The notes: generated from the letters alone by a model not told the origin. A DNA stretch of 38,161 nucleotides from Syntrophales bacterium (GCA_030018935.1 JASEGZ010000015.1:1-38161), one strand, 5' to 3'; counted from the first letter of the stretch, positions 8,835-16,863 are shown. Made by a program: numbers and translations.

Positions 8835-9808
8835 AGATAAAGGCAATTGCACTACTCTCAGGGGGACTGGACAGCATCCTGGCCGCAAAGCTCATCCTCG
8901 AGCAGGGTATCGAGGTAGAGGGGGTTACCTTTGAAACCCCCTTTTTTGGCGCCCGGAAGGCCCGGACAGCAGCTCAAAATATCGGTCTCCCTTTGTTCAT
9001 CATAGATATTACGGAAGAATATCTTGAGATGCTCAAGGCACCAAGGTACGGATACGGGAAAAATATGAATCCCTGTATTGATTGTCATATTTTAATGTTG
9101 AAGATCGCGGGGAAGAGAATGAAGGAGACCGGCGCTGATTTTGTTTTCACAGGAGAAGTCTTGGGTCAGCGGCCCATGTCCCAGGGCAGACAATCCCTTG
9201 ATGTGGTGGCAAAAAAATCAGGCTATCAGGGATACATCCTTCGGCCGTTAAGCGCAAAGCTACTGCCGGAAACAAAACCGGAAATGGAAGGTAAGGTTGA
9301 TCGGCAAAAACTCCTTGATCTTCAGGGAAGAAGCAGAAAACGCCAGATGGAGATGGCGAGACGCTATGGCATAACCGATTATTCCACGCCTGCCGGGGGA
9401 TGCCTGCTTACCGATCCCATGTTTTCTAAAAGACTCAAAGACCTTTTTGAATACCACAGGGATTTCAGGATAAGGGACATGGAACTCCTTAAGTTTGGCC
9501 GGCATTTTAGAATCAACAATACAACCAGGGTCGTTGTTGGAAGGAACAGCTCTGATAATAAGGCTATCCAGCGTTTGTACGAAGAGGGGGATATCATGAT
9601 CCACATGACACACTTTCCGGGGCCGACCGTTCTCGTCCCTGATGGAGGTGACGAAGAAATATGTTACCAGGCAGCCGCTATCTGTGCGTATTACAGCGAT
9701 GCTCCGAAAGATGTCGAAAATATCGCCACATGTACAGTGGGGGGAAACGTTACCCTGATAACGACAAAGGCTTTCTCCAGAGGGGATATTGAACAGTGGA
9801 TGATTTGA
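8807..9808 (+). CDS. PP-loop ATPase with C-terminal NFACT-R-like domain (tRNA thiolation-type)
   Basis: 333 aa. The ATP pyrophosphatase signature SGGLDS (18-23) opens an adenylating domain of the ThiI/MnmA kind. A CIDC pair (Cys90/Cys93) and a PAGGCLLTDP segment follow, which are candidate sulfur-relay or metal-binding cysteines. The C-terminal third (FRINNTTRVVVGRNSSDNKA, then EGDIMIHMTHFPGPTVLV) resembles the NFACT-R/DUF814 RNA-binding module. This suggests thiolation, or another sulfur/selenium modification, of tRNA. It lies 86 nt upstream of selD, so a selenium connection is possible but only inferred. ATG 8807 overlaps the previous gene; TTG 8831 (MKIKAIALLSGG) preceded by GGAGGTG is an alternative start. 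Confidence 0.75.
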   Translation: MGGECCKILKIKAIALLSGGLDSILAAKLILEQGIEVEGVTFETPFFGARKARTAAQNIGLPLFIIDITEEYLEMLKAPRYGYGKNMNPCIDCHILMLKIAGKRMKETGADFVFTGEVLGQRPMSQGRQSLDVVAKKSGYQGYILRPLSAKLLPETKPEMEGKVDRQKLLDLQGRSRKRQMEMARRYGITDYSTPAGGCLLTDPMFSKRLKDLFEYHRDFRIRDMELLKFGRHFRINNTTRVVVGRNSSDNKAIQRLYEEGDIMIHMTHFPGPTVLVPDGGDEEICYQAAAICAYYSDAPKDVENIATCTVGGNVTLITTKAFSRGDIEQWMI

Positions 9809-9814
9809 TCACTA

Positions 9815-9831
9815 CCTGCCCGAGTGGCAGG
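9815..9831 (+). other. Short hairpin upstream of selD
   Basis: CCTGCC and GGCAGG form a 6-bp stem around a 5-nt loop, just after the PP-loop gene stop. No U-tract follows, so it is not a classical terminator. Confidence 0.35.
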
Positions 9832-9894
9832 CCGCGGTTTGTTCGGGCCTCGCATTGCCTGACGATGGGTTCCTTAGACCCTTGATTAGATAAT

Positions 9895-10947
9895 ATGAAC
9901 AGCGAAGTAAAGATACGTCTTACAGAAACGGTTCATGGAGCCGGCTGAGCCTGCAAGATAGGTCCGGGAGACCTGAATGAGGCATTGCGTGATTTACCTC
10001 TCATCGCTGATCCAAACCTGATCGTGGGGATGGAACATGCGGAGGATGCTGGTGTCTATAAACTGAGGGATAATCTGGCTATCATTCAGACCCTTGATTT
10101 TTTTACCCCTATCGTGGACGATCCCTATATTTTTGGCCAGATCGCTGCTGTGAATGCATTATCCGATGTCTACGCCATGGGGGGGAGACCCCTGACGGCA
10201 ATGAATATCATCTGCTTTCCTATTGGCAAAATGGATATTGCCATCCTCCGTCAGATTCTTAAGGGGGGCCTGGATAAGATGCGGGAAGCTGGTGTCCTCC
10301 TTGTCGGAGGGCACAGTGTGGAGGATAGTGAATTGAAGTACGGGCTGTCCGTGACGGGGGTCATCCATCCCGAAAAAGTCCTGCTGAATAAAAATGCCAG
10401 GGTGGGGGATAAGTTGATCCTCACCAAGCCTCTCGGTACCGGCATTGTCAGCACGGCATTAAAGGGGGGGGTAGCCGATGAGGGGCTGGTAGCCCGGTCG
10501 GTAAAATCCATGACCACCTTGAACAAAAGGGCTATGGAGCTTATGACAGAAATGGAGGATGTTCATGCCTGTACCGATATCACCGGTTTTGGTTTTCTCG
10601 GTCATGCCTGCGAGATGGTGGAAGGAAGCGATGTGGGGATGCAGATTTACGCCTCTTCCGTTCCTTATTTTCTGGGCATCCGGGAGCTTGTCGAGATAGG
10701 CGTTGTACCGGGTGGCTTGCACCGGAACAGGACGTTCCGCAGGAATATGATCGAAATTGATTCCCCCTGTCCTGACTGGATGATAGACATCTTCTTTGAT
10801 CCACAGACCGCTGGAGGGTTACTCATTTCCCTCTCCACGGGGCAGGCAGAGGTGTTAATTAAAAAAATGCGGGCAGAAGGTATGGATGGAGCGGCCATCG
10901 TGGGAGAAGTCGTACCGGAACCGAAGGGAAAGATCCGTGTTACTTAA
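9895..10947 (+). CDS. selD: Selenide, water dikinase (selenophosphate synthetase), selenocysteine-containing
   Basis: Makes selenophosphate from selenide and ATP for Sec and selenouridine synthesis. The true start is ATG 9895: the frame reads TETVHGAG, then an in-frame TGA at 9946-9948, then ACKIGPGDL. This is the SelD N-terminal catalytic loop (GxGUxCKI), with the TGA at the catalytic Cys/Sec position (residue 18) and Lys21 the conserved Lys. Reading from the next Met would give only 320 aa and lose the active site; the full product is 350 aa, the family norm. Later motifs include VDDPYIFGQIAAVNALSDVYAMGG, TDITGFGFLGHACEM and FDPQTAGGLL. Having Sec here means the organism decodes UGA as Sec. 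The last 4 nt overlap the convergent fmdB-like gene. Confidence 0.95.
9949..9983 (+). promoter_or_regulatory. Bacterial SECIS-like hairpin directly after the SelD Sec codon
   Basis: Immediately 3' of the TGA, AGGTC (9960-9964) and GACCT (9970-9974) pair perfectly around the loop CGGGA. An outer GCCT (9949-9952)/AGGC (9980-9983) pair encloses them. Position and size fit the bacterial SECIS recognised by SelB, which recruits Sec-tRNA. The hairpin lies inside the coding sequence, as in bacterial selenoprotein genes generally. Confidence 0.7.
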
Positions 10948-11228
10948 TCTTCGCCACCCGCTCTGGAAGGAGATTTTCCCTTACCGGATTCAGCCGATGA
11001 GGATGGTTCTGTTGTTTCTTCTTTTTTTCCCTCAGTAGATGATACCTTCTTTCCGCTATAGTCGGTGACATACCAGCCAGAACCCTTCAGATGGAAGGAA
11101 GAAAGAGAAACCAGCTTTTCGACTGGACCATGACAGAATTTGCAGGCATTTACTGCCGGATCGGTAATTCTTTGCAATACCTCATATTCTTTACCACATT
11201 TCCTGCACCTATATTCGTAAATTGGCAT
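10944..11228 (-). CDS. FmdB-family zinc ribbon protein
   Basis: 94 aa. Starts with the family hallmark MPIYEYRCRKCGKEYEVLQR and has a second CxxC pair (CKFC), giving a zinc ribbon of two CxxC knuckles (9/12 and 33/36). The conserved GSGWYVTDY tail segment follows, then a low-complexity Ser/Glu/Lys C-terminus. FmdB-type proteins are putative regulators and often lie near amidase, formamidase or housekeeping genes; the precise role is unknown. It is convergent with selD, overlapping by 4 nt at the stops. Confidence 0.88.
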   Translation of the reverse strand: MPIYEYRCRKCGKEYEVLQRITDPAVNACKFCHGPVEKLVSLSSFHLKGSGWYVTDYSGKKVSSTEGKKEETTEPSSSAESGKGKSPSRAGGED

Positions 11229-11248
11229 ACTAAACCCTCTGGAATTCT

Positions 11249-11776
11249 TTATATATCATTAAATAGGTCACCTATTTTGTAACGATTGCTGAAACAATCA
11301 AGAACCAATGTTAAATCGGGGTAAACTATAGACTGAAGCATGCTTCTCGTAATGTCGTGGGCCTTTTTTTCTTCCTTTTCTTTTTCTTCCCGAGGTGCGT
11401 CGAAATTACCCTCCCCGCATTCAAACCGGATTACGTGGACGAGCTCATGTGTGGCGATGTATAACATCAGAGGGCTCAATTTAACGAAAGAATTCGCCCT
11501 CTCCACAGCATCGAGGATCCGGTTATCTTGAAGACAGATTCTATAAAAATGAAAACTGTTCTCGTTATTTACCTCCTCACCTTTTTGATAATAGTACTTG
11601 CAAAGATGCGCAAATGCCCTTTCGTTCACCTCATGATCTTCAAGGTAGGCGAGAGTTTTTACATCATACCGATGAGCCAACTCCTCGTGACTGATGCGAA
11701 AATACTGCGTTGCCAGTTTTTCGGCATGTGCGAACGCCCCCTTTGTTAGAGAAGTCTGTGCCGCATTAAAGTACAT
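11249..11776 (-). CDS. Putative zinc-metalloprotease-like protein with HExxH motif
   Basis: 175 aa, soluble, no signal peptide. Carries HELVH at 110-114 within a helix (LMLYIATHELVHVIRFE), the gluzincin-type zinc site, followed by acidic residues (Glu119 and Glu122) that could supply a third ligand. A charged KEKEEKK linker follows. N-terminal helices with KLATQYFRISHEELAHRYDV are unrecognised. It is divided from the FmdB-like gene on the same strand by 20 nt, so they may share a transcript. Peptidase activity is inferred from the motif only. Confidence 0.6.
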   Translation of the reverse strand: MYFNAAQTSLTKGAFAHAEKLATQYFRISHEELAHRYDVKTLAYLEDHEVNERAFAHLCKYYYQKGEEVNNENSFHFYRICLQDNRILDAVERANSFVKLSPLMLYIATHELVHVIRFECGEGNFDAPREEKEKEEKKAHDITRSMLQSIVYPDLTLVLDCFSNRYKIGDLFNDI

Positions 11777-11937
11777 AGCCTATAACCGGGGCACTACCCC
11801 CCGAACCCCCATCTTTTTAAGCCCCCTCCGATGGGGAAGGGTTAAACAAGAGCAAGAAGGATACCACAACAATTTATCTTAATATATACATCCCTTTGTT
11901 TCTGTCAATAACCTTTGAAACCACGGTTTCCCTATGT

Positions 11938-12837
11938 TCACCGGGGTGATGTGAGGATATCCCAGGCTGCTTCATAGAACTGTACTGCTTGATCTTCACC
12001 AATGGGCAGTCCGGACCTTACACTCCTCTCAAAAAAGGGCATGGAACCACGGTATTGGTACAAACCTCCGGCAATAGTCTTCATGTTGACGTGGCTCATG
12101 GGCAACTGAGTAGCATACACTACAAAACTTTCGGTCCCAAAAGGCTGAGACGCCTGGAGGTCAAACCGGTCCCCTTCATCCGGAATTTTATACGTCTTTC
12201 CCTTTTTGAAAAAAGATATCTGGCGGTAATTATTGGGAAGGAGTTGGCAAATACCTTTAGCACCAACTTTGACGATCCTGGCATTGAAATCCCTGTTACC
12301 CTCCACATAAACATTGACGTGTTCTCCTTCTTTGTATCGTTTTTTATCTGTCCATATCCTGACCGTAAGTATATCCGCTGTATCCATTGATTCAGAAAGC
12401 TGCTGTGCCCTGCCATTCCCGGTGTCCTTCAGGGCGTATACCACTTCCGCTTCAATCAACACATGGTAACGACCGTTATCCTCCATACCAAGATATTTCT
12501 GATTCAGTATCTTTACAAAACCATGGGGGTGTATCTTGATGATCTCATATTCCAGGCCGACTTCTCTAATCTTTGTCTTTTTTAGGAACCGTTTAGCCTG
12601 CTCCAGGGCCTGGCGTTTGGCCATTTTCAAGGCCTCTGCCCGGAGTTGTTTTAATGTCTTGTTACCGGCATGGTCCACATAGCCATCGGCTACCTGAATG
12701 ATTGAACGTTTTTCGCGATCTGCCAACACCGGAGAAGGAGTATCAGTAGCAGGGGAGACAACTTCCGGCATCAAAAGGGGAAAAATTATGAGAATAAACA
12801 ACATGAAAAGCACCTTTAAATGGCATAAAAAATTCAT
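11938..12837 (-). CDS. Exported DUF4384-domain protein
   Basis: 299-300 aa. A hydrophobic N-terminal signal (VLFMLFILIIFPLLMPEVVS) is followed by a helical domain (LKQLRAEALKMAKRQALEQA) of the kind found in envelope lipoproteins that handle surface-exposed or assembly functions. From ~155 there is a DUF4384 domain (TVRIWTDKKRYKEGEHVNVY, CQLLPNNYRQISFFKKGKTY, then PFGTESFVVYATQLP). The function of DUF4384 proteins is not established; many are periplasmic. Two ATGs are adjacent, and GGAGGAC (reverse of 12841-12847) gives better spacing for the second (12837). Confidence 0.75.
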   Translation of the reverse strand: MNFLCHLKVLFMLFILIIFPLLMPEVVSPATDTPSPVLADREKRSIIQVADGYVDHAGNKTLKQLRAEALKMAKRQALEQAKRFLKKTKIREVGLEYEIIKIHPHGFVKILNQKYLGMEDNGRYHVLIEAEVVYALKDTGNGRAQQLSESMDTADILTVRIWTDKKRYKEGEHVNVYVEGNRDFNARIVKVGAKGICQLLPNNYRQISFFKKGKTYKIPDEGDRFDLQASQPFGTESFVVYATQLPMSHVNMKTIAGGLYQYRGSMPFFERSVRSGLPIGEDQAVQFYEAAWDILTSPR

Positions 12838-12876
12838 CATGTCCTCCTTCTTTGGGGTTATTCAACAAGATGCAGC

Positions 12877-12990
12877 TTATCTGCCTACCTCTACACCAGC
12901 AATCTGGACTGAGGCATCCTTGTCGAGACCCGCTGCATTGTCAAAAACAACGTTGATAAGATACCCTACAAACTTGCACCGTGTCATTAT
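12877..12990 (-). pseudogene. Relic of an MlaD/MCE-domain gene
   Basis: On the minus strand about 30 codons read GYLINVVFDNAAGLDKDASV and then QIAGVEVGR before a stop. That is the conserved MCE-domain core of MlaD (normally FDNxGGLKxGAPVxIAGVxVGxV), the periplasmic lipid-transport component of the Mla pathway. No MlaD-like sequence continues on either side, and no mlaE/mlaF is present. It is a decayed fragment, not a working gene. Confidence 0.6.
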
Positions 12991-13201
12991 CCGGAGTTTA
13001 TCTCTACATTCGATGGCTCGATAGAGGAGGGTAAAGAAGCTCAATAAAATTTGCCGATCGGTGAAATCTTCTGATGGCATGTACGTAGAGAATAAACAAC
13101 TCAGCGTAACTCGATCCTATCCTGCCATTTCCCAAGTTTGGATCACAAGTAACACAATCAGAAACACCTGTCAATTTTTTACGATTCAGATATGATGACT
13201 T

Positions 13202-13318
13202 CGTAAAAAGTCGTCATTCCCGCGAAGGCGGGAATCCAGAGAGCATGTAACTATCTTAAAACACTGGATTCCCATCTTCATGGGAATAACAAACAGAGGT
13301 GAAATTCGACTTTTTACG
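13202..13318. mobile_element. MITE-like palindromic element 1
   Basis: 117 bp bounded by perfect 12-bp terminal inverted repeats, CGTAAAAAGTCG and CGACTTTTTACG. Inside are shorter palindromes (ATTCCCGCG/CGCGGGAAT-like, and TTCCCATCTTCATGGGAA). The internal ATTCCCGCGAAGGCGGGAAT type of sequence is a common dispersed repeat in bacterial chromosomes. There is no coding potential, so any movement would need a transposase in trans. Confidence 0.7.
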
Positions 13319-13503
13319 GGAACATCATTATTGCAACGTAGAAATATCACCCCTTGGGATGAAAAAGTTGAGGTAAGCCCAGTAATGTCCGGTTAAGTCT
13401 TTGCATGTGATTGTCCTGGGGATAGCGGTTAAAAGGGTAGAACGTCCCGGCATTTTCTGGAAATTTTGGGTTTCGATACCCTAACATTTATGGTAGTATT
13501 TTA
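13319..13503. other. Intergenic spacer between two MITE-like elements
   Basis: Part of a 630-bp gene-free stretch before lpxH. I see no convincing open frame, RNA or promoter in this portion. Confidence 0.5.
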
Positions 13504-13637
13504 GTAACTATTCAGGTAGGCACAGAGGGGCAAAGTTTAGCAGTTTAATCAGGAAGTTAAGCAGCAAATAGACGTGGGGACAGATTTCAAATCTGTCCCC
13601 AATATGTGCCTTTGTGCCTATTAACCTGAGTAGTTAC
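13504..13637. mobile_element. MITE-like palindromic element 2
   Basis: 134 bp with imperfect terminal inverted repeats of ~27 bp (GTAACTATTCAGGTAGGCAC against GTAACTACTCAGGT followed by AGGCACA on the other strand). The centre holds a near-perfect hairpin: TGGGGACAGATTT (13575-13587), one C, then its exact complement (13589-13601). The gggacagatttcaaatctgtccc core resembles REP-type sequences seen in many bacteria. Non-coding. Confidence 0.7.
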
Positions 13638-13708
13638 GTATTCTATTATCCACATTAGGACATGGAAGAGATTCAAGAGATGTTTAACCCTGTTCGACAT
13701 AACATGAA

Positions 13709-14497
13709 ATGAAAGCCATATTTTTGTCTGATGCCCATCTGAAGCGGGAAAACGACATGGGTTATCGTTACCTCATGCGTTTCTTCGACCTTCTTGAGGG
13801 CAATACGGTTAAAATTGGTGAACAACAGACCGAGCAGCCATACGACGAGATGGTAGGCTATTCGATCGGCATTGATGACCTTTTCATTGCAGGAGATCTT
13901 TTTGATTTCTGGTTCTGCAGGAATAACCACATCTACCCGGAATTCAGGGCGATAATCGGTAAACTGACAGAACTGAAAAAGCGAGGAGTTCGTATCCACC
14001 TCTGCGAGGGAAACCATGACTTCTTCTTAGAAAACTATTTCTCAAAGACCCTCGAGATGACCGTCTTTACCGAGTGGGCTGTCATTGATTCTGATGGCCA
14101 GCGGATTCTTGTTTCCCATGGCGACACGATAGACAGAGCAAATATAAAGTACCTATTGTTGAGAAAGATACTGAGAAGTATTATTTTTTACCGGATACAG
14201 CAAGGCATCCCTTCTTCTATCCTCTGGGGTCTTGCCCGGATAAGTTCAAATATGAGTAAAGAACTTTCCAGTGAATCTGAGGACAGGCTTGTCGAGAAAA
14301 TGCACGCATTTTCCCTGGAAAAGTTCAAAGAGGGCTTTGACGCCATTATCCTGGGGCATTGTCACAAGCCCTTCTTAAAAGAATATATGATCGAGGACAG
14401 AAGGAAAACATTTGCCACCCTCGGTGACTGGATCAAACGTTACTCTTACCTTTATTATGAAGACGGCCGCTTTACACTCTCTTATTATAGGCCTTAG
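13709..14497 (+). CDS. lpxH: UDP-2,3-diacylglucosamine diphosphatase-like metallophosphoesterase
   Basis: 262 aa. Calcineurin-type phosphoesterase motifs are in order: DAH (Asp8/His10), GDLFDFW (Asp63), GNHD (101-104), VSHGDTID and GHCHKP. The GDLFDFW and the spacing are typical of LpxH, which hydrolyses UDP-2,3-diacylglucosamine to lipid X in lipid A synthesis. It acts at the cytoplasmic face of the inner membrane. Lipid A synthesis implies an outer membrane. The start is ATG 13709, with only a weak ribosome-binding site. It lies ~70 nt downstream of the second MITE-like element. A UDP-sugar or other phosphoesterase of the same superfamily cannot be excluded. Confidence 0.82.
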   Translation: MKAIFLSDAHLKRENDMGYRYLMRFFDLLEGNTVKIGEQQTEQPYDEMVGYSIGIDDLFIAGDLFDFWFCRNNHIYPEFRAIIGKLTELKKRGVRIHLCEGNHDFFLENYFSKTLEMTVFTEWAVIDSDGQRILVSHGDTIDRANIKYLLLRKILRSIIFYRIQQGIPSSILWGLARISSNMSKELSSESEDRLVEKMHAFSLEKFKEGFDAIILGHCHKPFLKEYMIEDRRKTFATLGDWIKRYSYLYYEDGRFTLSYYRP

Positions 14498-14607
14498 CTT
14501 GGCCTTAAAATGTTTGCCATAATAATGTTTCAGCAAAAACTGGACAAACTGAGATAAATGTGTCAAATTTTTTCGAATCTGGTAACTACCTTGTAAGAGG
14601 CATCTTG

Positions 14608-15462
14608 ATGAATTTCGGCGGGATTGACCCAGTATTTTCTTCTTTTGAAAAGGCGGCTTTTGTTATCGTTCCCGTTCCTTATGACCTTACGTCAACCTAT
14701 CGGCCGGGGTCAAGAAATGGGCCTTTAGCTATCTTAGGCGCCTCACACCATATGGAACTCTATGATGAGGAGGTGGGCAAAGAAACCTATCTCGCCGGTA
14801 TCCATACCCTTCCCCTTCTTGAAGTGAATGCCCGGGGACCGGCGGAGATGATAACAACTATACACCAAAAGATGCTTGAAATCATCTCGTTTGATAAAAC
14901 TCCGGTTATCCTGGGAGGCGAACACAGCGTATCATTGGGGGCCGTTCGGGCAATGAGGGAGAAATACCCTGAAATATCGGTGCTTCAACTGGATGCCCAT
15001 GCCGATCTAAGAGATTCCTATCAGAGCAGCCCCTATAGCCATGCCTGTGTAGGCCGTCGCATATGGGAATTGTGCCCCCTTGTCCAGGCAGGAATAAGGA
15101 GCATGAGCGCGGAAGAGGCTTCCTTCATGGCAAAAAACAAGATGAAGACATTTTCCGCAGATTTCATACTTGAAGAAAGCCGGTGGTGGGAGGCGATTTG
15201 CGAAAACATGCAGGGTGATCTCTATATAACGATTGATCTGGATGTCCTTGATCCTGCCATCATGCCTTCGACCTGCACACCAGAGCCAGGTGGCATTTAC
15301 TGGAAGGATCTCTTACGTTTGGTAAGGGAAACAGCTAACCGGTGCCGGATACGGGGGTTTGATGTTGTTGAACTTGCACCCATTGCCGGGATGGTTGCCC
15401 CTGATTTCTTAGCGGCAAAACTCATCTATCGCATTATGGGTTATCTGCTGACAAATGATTGA
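14608..15462 (+). CDS. speB: Agmatinase (ureohydrolase family)
   Basis: 284 aa from ATG 14608, which has AAGAGG 8 nt upstream; a GTG at 14560 would add 16 unlikely residues. Dimanganese-binding motifs of the arginase/agmatinase family are clear: GGEHSVSLG, LDAHADLRD and ITIDLDVLDPA. The family hydrolyses agmatine to putrescine and urea. The next gene is a pyruvoyl arginine decarboxylase that would make the agmatine, so together they form a two-step route from arginine to putrescine. This supports agmatinase rather than arginase, formimidoylglutamase or guanidinobutyrase. Confidence 0.9.
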   Translation: MNFGGIDPVFSSFEKAAFVIVPVPYDLTSTYRPGSRNGPLAILGASHHMELYDEEVGKETYLAGIHTLPLLEVNARGPAEMITTIHQKMLEIISFDKTPVILGGEHSVSLGAVRAMREKYPEISVLQLDAHADLRDSYQSSPYSHACVGRRIWELCPLVQAGIRSMSAEEASFMAKNKMKTFSADFILEESRWWEAICENMQGDLYITIDLDVLDPAIMPSTCTPEPGGIYWKDLLRLVRETANRCRIRGFDVVELAPIAGMVAPDFLAAKLIYRIMGYLLTND

Positions 15463-15586
15463 TGTTCAGCCATAGGTATCCACAAGAGAGACTCATTTGA
15501 TTTTGTCTTACAAGAACAAATTGAGTAATAACGTTGTTACTGGGCACAGGTGGGATGGTTGTCTTGAGTAGTCTACGATAAAATTT

Positions 15587-15595
15587 AAGGAGGGG
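15587..15595 (+). promoter_or_regulatory. Ribosome-binding site fixing a TTG start
   Basis: AAGGAGGGG ends 4 nt before TTG 15600. No in-frame ATG lies near, so TTG is the probable start of the arginine decarboxylase. Confidence 0.6.
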
Positions 15596-15599
15596 AAAA

Positions 15600-16148
15600 T
15601 TGAATGCTTATGTTCCTAAGAGGATATTTTTTACAAAGGGTGTGGGTACTCACAGGGAAGAACTACATTCCTTTGAACTGGCCCTTCGGGATGCCGGTAT
15701 CGAGAAATTTAACCTGGTTCAGGTCTCAAGCATTTTACCACCTGGTTGCAAGGTGATTTCCAAGACTCAGGGTTTAAAAGAGTTGAAACCCGGCGCATTA
15801 GTTTATTGCGTAATGAGTCGGTGCTGCAGTAATGAACCAAGGAGGTTACTTGCGGCATCAGTAGGTTGTGCCATACCTGCCGACAAAAACGCTTACGGCT
15901 ACATCAGTGAACATCATACCTTTGGTCAAACGGAAAAACAGGCTGGGGATTACGCGGAAGATCTAGCCGCGGCGATGCTGGCCTCAACTCTCGGTATTGA
16001 TTTCAATATTGACGAAAGCTGGGATGAAAAAAAAGAAATCTTCAAGATCAGCGGTAAAATTGTCAGCACCCGGAATATTACCCAATCCGCTATCGTGAAG
16101 CATCAGGGATATACAACCGTCCTGGCTACCGCAGTTTTCGTTTTTTAA
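15600..16148 (+). CDS. pdaD: Pyruvoyl-dependent arginine decarboxylase
   Basis: 182 aa, starting at TTG with a strong Shine-Dalgarno. The self-cleavage region VQVSSILPPGC places the serinolysis site between Ser43 and Ser44; the new N-terminal Ser becomes the pyruvoyl cofactor of the alpha chain. The downstream FTKGVGTHREELHSFELALR-like N-terminal part, SRCCSNEPRR and GYISEHHTFGQTEKQAGDYA segments match the PvlArgDC family (archaea and some anaerobic bacteria). It decarboxylates arginine to agmatine. With the upstream agmatinase it makes putrescine, which may feed spermidine synthesis elsewhere. Intergenic distance is 137 nt, so co-transcription is possible but not certain. Confidence 0.92.
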   Translation: MNAYVPKRIFFTKGVGTHREELHSFELALRDAGIEKFNLVQVSSILPPGCKVISKTQGLKELKPGALVYCVMSRCCSNEPRRLLAASVGCAIPADKNAYGYISEHHTFGQTEKQAGDYAEDLAAAMLASTLGIDFNIDESWDEKKEIFKISGKIVSTRNITQSAIVKHQGYTTVLATAVFVF

Positions 16149-16171
16149 ATCTGTTTCTTTCAGTCATATCA

Positions 16172-16230
16172 AGTCGTATGTCGTATGTCGTAGACAAAAG
16201 ACGTATGACGTATGACGTATGACGTATGAC
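16172..16230. repeat. Heptamer tandem repeat array 2 (GTCGTAT / GACGTAT)
   Basis: Two short blocks: three copies of GTCGTAT, a 9-bp gap, and four copies of GACGTAT. It falls in an otherwise empty gap after pdaD and is related in unit size to the arrays at 2127, 31184 and 33021. Confidence 0.75.
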
Positions 16231-16580
16231 TGATGTTTTAGACCCGTTTGAATCGGTCATGATGACCGATGTGACAATCTTGTCCGAAGAGTCAGGAATA
16301 CAACAAAGCATAGGAGTTATACCTAATAAGGGTTATAATTGTCCGATGCATATCATCTTTGAAAGCCTTCTTCTCCCTGGCCAAATAGTCTGGTGCACGA
16401 ATAACACGTTAATATTATTACTGTTTAAAACGGGTGCCGGTAAAAATAATAATGGCATGAATCATGAGTAATTAGATAGGCAAGTATGGAAACGATTCTT
16501 AAATGTGGTCGAATCTCTGGTTTTGTTAATTAACATTTCACAAACACTACTTTCCCTTGCAGATTCAAGGACTTGTTTAC
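16231..16580. other. Gene-free stretch upstream of the glycyl radical enzyme locus
   Basis: About 350 bp with no supported gene, AT-rich near its centre. Short frames exist but start inside the repeat array or lack a ribosome-binding site. It presumably contains the promoter of the downstream genes, but I could not pick one confidently. Confidence 0.4.
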
Positions 16581-16778
16581 ATGAGCTGTCTCTTGTTGCC
16601 AACACTGTATAAGAACTGTTACCACCACAGGACGTCAAGCCTATTTTCGGAGTGGACGTTGCGGTTTTGTCAGAGTAATTACAAGGAATGTCCTGTATAT
16701 CAAGAGTGGAAAAAAAGGATCCCCCTGGGAGAAGAGATAGTGGACAATATTTTGTCCAAGACAGGCATGAAGAAATAG
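16581..16778 (+). CDS. Small Cys-containing protein of unknown function
   Basis: 65 aa from ATG 16581 (AAGGA 9 nt upstream). Four cysteines at 3, 13, 30 and 37: an MSCLLLP start, then FCQSNYKECPVYQEW and a charged C-terminus. The C-terminal YC/FC-x6-CxxY pattern resembles a group of small uncharacterised Cys proteins common in Desulfobacterota (family resemblance from memory, not searched). It lies 85 nt upstream of the first glycyl radical enzyme on the same strand and could be co-transcribed. Whether it is an accessory Fe-S or zinc protein for that enzyme is speculative. Confidence 0.5.
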   Translation: MSCLLLPTLYKNCYHHRTSSLFSEWTLRFCQSNYKECPVYQEWKKRIPLGEEIVDNILSKTGMKK

Positions 16779-16863
16779 TAGTAGCTAACAAGTATCTCTA
16801 GCAAATAAAAGCTAAAAAGGAAAAGTAAATCATAAAATGCATTGATCAAAAAAGGATGATATC

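Noticed and set aside
9815-9894. Possible tRNA or selC gene between the PP-loop gene and selD
   Set aside because: Only a 6-bp hairpin is present. No T-loop or acceptor stem of suitable length could be folded.
16226-16471. 81-codon open frame upstream of enzyme 1
   Set aside because: Its start lies inside the heptamer array, it has no ribosome-binding site and no recognisable motif.
16462-16791. 109-codon minus-strand frame overlapping the 65-aa Cys protein
   Set aside because: It is antisense to a better-supported gene, and its composition (Ser/Thr/Cys-rich) is typical of a shadow frame.
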